Source: Ophiocordyceps camponoti-saundersi (nom. inval.)
Taxonomy: Eukaryota; Ascomycota; Sordariomycetes; Hypocreales; Ophiocordycipitaceae
Assembly (NCBI GenBank): GCA_003339415.1
Contig: PDHQ01000391.1
Span: forward strand, 7,986-18,695
DNA length: 10,710 bases
Direction: 5' to 3'
Part shown: one piece after another, positions 7,798 to 10,710 of the stretch
Numbering within the stretch: the first letter of the stretch is position 1
How the letters are laid out: each line of letters begins with the position of its first letter
Made by a program: the position numbers and the translations under genes
Notes under the pieces: model-generated
Told to the model about the DNA's origin: nothing
Database searches by the model: none
The model's input: only the letters and a program-made list of their open reading frames with translations

Positions 7798-8226
7798 TAC
7801 TCGCTATATATTATTAGTAGTATCTGCCTTACTAGCCCCTTATCTATTAAACTAACCTCTAACCGTATAATTTCTACTTAGGCTAAGGCTTTCCTTTATA
7901 TTCTTTCCGCCTCCTCCGGTAGCTTACTAAATATAGCGAGTCTCTTCGTATCCGTCGCGTCTAGGTTGCTAAATAGTTCCTTATTATAGCACTATAAAGG
8001 GAAAACCGCCTTATTAGTAACCTTACGCGCAGCCGCCCGTAAACTCGCTATTAGATACTTTAGGTACTAAAAGTATACCCCTCCTAAATATCTTATCGCG
8101 TACGCGCTTTCTATATTATATAAATAATATACGTACTTCTATTATTAGAAACCTTATTTACCGCGTATCTTTTATATATATAGCTTACTAACTTTAATAT
8201 CGCCGAAACTAACTTATCTAAATCGC
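7798..8226 (+). pseudogene. Decayed frame, unknown protein
   Basis: The frame of 7798 has 143 codons with five stops (7879, 7987, 8068, 8125, 8146), about a third of the local rate. All of them are TAG or TAA, as expected from mutated Gln or Trp codons. The reading includes a Leu/Ser/Ala-rich helix-like part (around 7882-7986) and a basic segment near 7990-8067 (motif LRAAARKLAIRYFRY). At its end the open frame changes to that of 8184. It may belong with the open stretch at 7334-7612 and with later ones as one broken gene, but frameshifts or introns would be needed. The family is not recognised. Confidence 0.35.
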
Positions 8227-8309
8227 TAGATATCGCTTTATCTTATAAAAGTAATATCTATATAGATATAGATAGCGAAAACCCTTCCGTTTATTATAAG
8301 CACTTTAGC
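8184..8309 (+). other. 42-codon stop-free stretch
   Basis: This is open between TAG at 8181 and TAA at 8310, in a frame different from the preceding relic. The reading is mixed in composition (motifs FNIAETNLSKSLDIALSYKS and IDIDSENPSVYYKHF), which looks protein-like. It includes a short palindromic ATCTATATAGAT region near 8249-8264. It may be a continuation of the 7798-8226 relic after a frameshift. Confidence 0.3.
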
Positions 8310-8640
8310 TAATAGTAAGATATACTTTTATATATATAATAAGTAATATAAGGGAAAAAAAAATTATATAATAACTAACTTATAAACCTTATATATATTA
8401 ATCTTAATTATATAAACTACGATAAGCTTTTCCTCGTCTCTAAATTTATCCCTACTATTAATCCCCCCTACCTATTATTATATAAGGTAATATTCTCCTT
8501 ATCGTAATCTTACCTTATAAAACCGGTACCCTTTTACGCCCCTCGCCTCCTCGACTTATAAACCTAACTAATACCGGTAACGTAATATATTAGTATTATC
8601 TTATTCCCTACCTAACGCGTCTTATATCCTATATACTACC
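8310..8640. other. AT-rich stretch, no gene seen
   Basis: Stops are frequent in the + frames, with a nine-base A run at about 8356-8364. No repeat or RNA gene is evident. It could be an intron-like or eroded part between neighbouring relics. Confidence 0.35.
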
Positions 8641-8848
8641 TTAAGCTAAGTAACGAAGCCTCGCTCTTTTAAACTAGCACGGTTTCGACGCCTTACTTTT
8701 ATATAATTATTATTTGCAAGTTCTTAATACCGCTTTCGAGATAGACCTTACCGATATCGCGGCTAATAAAGGTCTTACTTATACTATTACCCCGAACGCC
8801 TATATTATAGTTAACGCTAAGCTAAATACCCTTTATTATAATTAGTAG
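8641..8848 (+). pseudogene. Decayed frame fragment, unknown protein
   Basis: In the frame of 8642, after stops at 8642, 8651 and one near 8672, the sequence is open for about 58 codons up to a TAG near 8849. It reads as a mixed, protein-like segment (motifs FDALLLYNYYLQVLNTAFE and IDLTDIAANKGLTYTIT). This is the same frame as the longer relic at 9056-9664, so the two may be parts of one gene separated by about 200 bases of stop-rich sequence. The family is not recognised. Confidence 0.35.
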
Positions 8849-9021
8849 CTTATATATAGTATAGCTTAGCTATTTATAAATAATATTATAAGATAAAACT
8901 AATAGATATTATATACTTATAATAAAAAGCCTTTATTTCCTTATAACGTATTATTATTTATATCGCTAGAATTTTAATACCTATAGCTACTTAGATTAGT
9001 TAATAATATAAAATATAGCTA

Positions 9022-9348
9022 TGCGGTTCGATCCTTTATTAAACGTAATATATAAGAATCCGATAGCTTTAAGGTATATTCCACGTTTTCGAGTCTAGTA
9101 AAGTATCCCGGTAACGTTCCCGATACCGCCTTACTATCTATTAGAAACTTATATACTTCGAAAATAATACCGCTACCCTGCTTACCTCCCCGCCCTAGCT
9201 AGCGTTTTTACCCGCTAAATAGCGTTAATATAGATAATAATAAAGTATATATTATCTTTTTAGATAAGCTTAACCTCTTAGCGTTCGAGTTAAATAGAGA
9301 TATATAGTATAAGTTAGCTAATAACGAGACCCCGGATATTACCTTACT
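9022..9348 (-). other. Antisense open stretch overlapping the + relic
   Basis: Read on the minus strand, this interval has 109 codons with two stops (at 9208-9210 and 9199-9201), and its last 59 codons are fully open. The reading includes a basic Gly-rich part (GRGGKQGSG) and IIFEVYKFLIDSKAVSGTLP, which looks as protein-like as the + reading. Before 9348 stops become dense. Only one of the two strands need be real; both are listed because the sequence does not decide it. Confidence 0.3.
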
Positions 9349-9664
9349 TTACCGTTATATAACGATAGATTATAGAGATAGTCCCCTTAAAGCTACTAGC
9401 TACGCCTCGCAGCTTTATAATAAGCCCCTTATATACTGCTACTTTTTAAGCATATATCTTAATATATTTAAGACGAAGTAACTACTAGTAATACCGCTTT
9501 TACCGGCGTTCGTATAAGCCGCGGAGAATAATAGTTTACTATCTAAGGTCGCTGCGACCGACTCCTCGCAGCCTTTTAAAAGCGCGTTATTAAAATATAA
9601 AGACTTAGCACGCGCTATATAAGCTCTTCTTACTAGCGAACTAAATAAGGCTAATACGCTACGA
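9056..9664 (+). pseudogene. Best decayed frame, unknown protein
   Basis: This frame runs 203 codons with only five stops (9200, 9305, 9479, 9515, 9620), about a quarter of the rate elsewhere in the window. All are TAG or TAA and could come from Gln or Trp codons. The longest open piece is 57 codons (9308-9478). The reading is varied and protein-like, with motifs such as FSSLVKYPGNVPDTALLSI, LDKLNLLAFELNRD, YRYITIDYRDSPLKATSYA and ALLTSELNKANTLR. No catalytic signature that I know is visible. The minus strand is also unusually open at 9022-9348 (two stops in 109 codons), so the sense strand is not settled. No start codon remains. Confidence 0.45.
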
Positions 9665-9830
9665 TAATATCTTTCTTAGCGATATAATATAATATTAATT
9701 AATAGAAGCTATAAAATAGCTATAGGTAATAGGGAAAGCTTATATATCTTTTTATATTCTTTTAACGTTAACTTGCGCCCTTTTTATTTTTACGATAGTT
9801 AAGTATATCTTCCCTTTTCGTAAGCTAATA

Positions 9831-9868
9831 TTTTTTATTTTTTTTTTAAAAAAAAATAAAAAAAAAAA
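9831..9868. repeat. A/T palindrome
   Basis: T6-A-T10 is followed by A9-T-A11, giving an almost perfect 38-base inverted repeat centred at 9847/9848 with no loop. It can form a hairpin or cruciform. It lies after the relic of 9056-9664 and could be part of a former 3' end, but there is no other sign of a terminator. Confidence 0.75.
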
Positions 9869-9899
9869 TTATCTTCTAAGAAACCTATACTCTTAATAA

Positions 9900-10559
9900 A
9901 TAGTATATATTAAATACTAATAGTAACCGTAATATATTATATATTCTAACGTCCCCGCCGCTATTTATATAGTTTTTTATAACTAAGGCTATTTAAGCTA
10001 TCCCTTATAGTTAGGTAAAAAACCCTTTATCTTCGCTACGCTGCTTAAAATAAAGCTAACTTTATTACTATTTCGAACTATTACCTGCTCTTTATTTTCT
10101 ATTTATTTATACGCTTACTTTTAGAAGAAACCGATATCCCTAAGCGTATATATAAAAAGGTAGTAAAGACTTTTTTAAGCGTAATATATTTCTCTCTCTT
10201 CCTACTACCTATCTTAAACTTATAATAAAGTTTTTTATATTACTAATTTACTTTATATATTAGTATATATCTTAAGTATAATAAAATATATAGTTCGTAA
10301 AATATTTATCTTTCTTAAGCTAGCTATTACTTATTTACTTAACGTGATACTATTCTCCTCTTAACTCCGTCTAAGCACGTCTTCGAACCCGTAATAACCT
10401 TAATAACTATCTATACTAATACTTAGTCTTTTTTTAAAATAAACTACCTTGCCCTTTATTTTACTATTATTATTAGAATATGCGCTTTCTTACCGTTATC
10501 TAACCTTATTTTAACTATAACTCCTTACTTTATAATATTATTAGTTAACTAAGTTCTCG

Positions 10560-10560
<1 letters not shown>
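9900..10560 (-). other. Weak minus-strand frame relic
   Basis: The minus strand is purine-rich here and reads as Lys/Arg-rich sequence. Its clearest part is 46 codons without stops at 10102-10239 (motifs KFKIGSRKREKYITLKK and RLGISVSSKSKR). Over the whole interval the stop rate is close to the background, so this may reflect purine bias alone. If coding, the many TAA/TAG codons would be former Gln or Trp codons of a basic protein. Confidence 0.2.

Positions 10561-10562
<2 letters not shown>

Positions 10563-10595
<33 letters not shown>
10563..10595. repeat. (TA)16 microsatellite
   Basis: Sixteen uninterrupted TA units plus a T. In this TpA-enriched sequence it may have started from mutated CA or TG repeats and then grown by slippage. 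Confidence 0.9.
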
Positions 10596-10598
<3 letters not shown>

Positions 10599-10675
10599 TT
10601 ATATAGTAAGTTATACCCCGCCACTTTATTTTAATATTATTATATTATAACTTATATCTTATTTTTCTTCTTACC

Positions 10676-10710
10676 TTTTTAAAAAAAAAAAAACTACCCT
10701 CCCCCCCCCC
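10676..10710 (+). repeat. T5-A13 followed by terminal C run
   Basis: Five T and 13 A (10681-10693) precede ACTACCCT-like sequence and a run of at least ten C reaching the window edge, so its real length is unknown. On the opposite strand this is a G run, like those at 38-82 and 503-521. Confidence 0.8.

Larger units (their letters stand above)
83..10700. other. RIP-mutated, TpA-rich repeat block
   Basis: The whole stretch has very few CpA and TpG and a great excess of TpA, while CpG remains frequent. In 601-1140 I count only 2 TpG and 1 CpA. Differences between internal repeat copies are mostly C/T and G/A transitions, including CG in one copy matched by TA in the other. This is what repeat-induced point mutation does in filamentous ascomycetes: it converts CpA to TpA on either strand of duplicated DNA. 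Simple deamination of methylated CpG would instead deplete CpG and create TpG. The outcome is stop codons in all frames and almost no ATG. The organism is inferred from this pattern, not from a recognised gene. Confidence 0.9.

Noticed and set aside
9547..9559. Small GC hairpin GGTCG-CTG-CGACC as a terminator or RNA element
   Set aside because: Five-base arms with a three-base loop inside a decayed frame can arise by chance, and no U-rich tail follows.
7798..9664. Tyrosine recombinase or reverse transcriptase relic
   Set aside because: I looked for the usual catalytic signatures (an R-H-R-Y pattern, or an aspartate pair in a YxDD-like motif) in the open frames and saw none convincing.
1..10710. 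tRNA, rRNA, promoter and ribosome-binding-site signals
   Set aside because: No cloverleaf, rRNA core or credible promoter was found; TATA-like strings are everywhere because of TpA enrichment and carry no information here.

Overview
This window looks like a dead, AT-rich repeat block from the genome of a filamentous ascomycete (Pezizomycotina). Almost every CpA and TpG has been replaced by TpA, while CpG is still common. This is the signature of repeat-induced point mutation (RIP), which mutates duplicated DNA in these fungi. In 601-1140, for example, I count 2 TpG and 1 CpA in 540 bases. Only about nine ATG triplets remain on the + strand. Stop codons (TAA and TAG, with TGA almost gone) fill all six frames. 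I see no intact protein gene, rRNA, tRNA or CRISPR array. No gene family can be named with confidence.

Layout. Positions 1-37 are a short GC-rich stretch with seven TpG, unlike everything after it; a run of 45 G follows (38-82). From 83 to 3238 lies a mutated element. Its part from 418 to 2821 is studded with 18 copies of a degenerate 16-bp core (ATTATTAGCGTAGTAR type). Inside it are larger direct duplications at 1549-1770 and 1777-2085, and 15-bp and 25-bp tandem repeats at 2461-2520 and 2614-2688. A decayed + strand reading frame can be followed across the second half (2075-3238). It changes frame around the 25-bp array, whose period is not a multiple of three.

From 3239 to about 7330 is AT-rich, mostly non-coding-looking DNA. 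It holds two diverged copies of a roughly 270-bp repeat in the same orientation, 2.2 kb apart (about 3895-4165 and 6097-6375), and one 61-codon stop-free stretch (4240-4422). From 7334 to about 9665 there are several long stretches with far fewer stops than the surroundings, probably remains of one or more genes. The strand is not certain, because the opposite strand is also unusually open in places. The last kilobase holds a long A/T palindrome (9831-9868), a weak minus-strand frame remnant, a (TA)16 microsatellite and a terminal C run.

Together the parts suggest nested or adjacent mobile or repetitive elements that were duplicated, mutated by RIP, and are now inert AT-rich heterochromatin-like DNA. 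The most unusual points are the dispersed 16-bp core array, the frame-shifting minisatellite inside a former coding region, and the apparent survival of CpA mainly when preceded by G. The organism assignment is inferred from the mutation pattern alone. Stop counts and alignments were done by eye.
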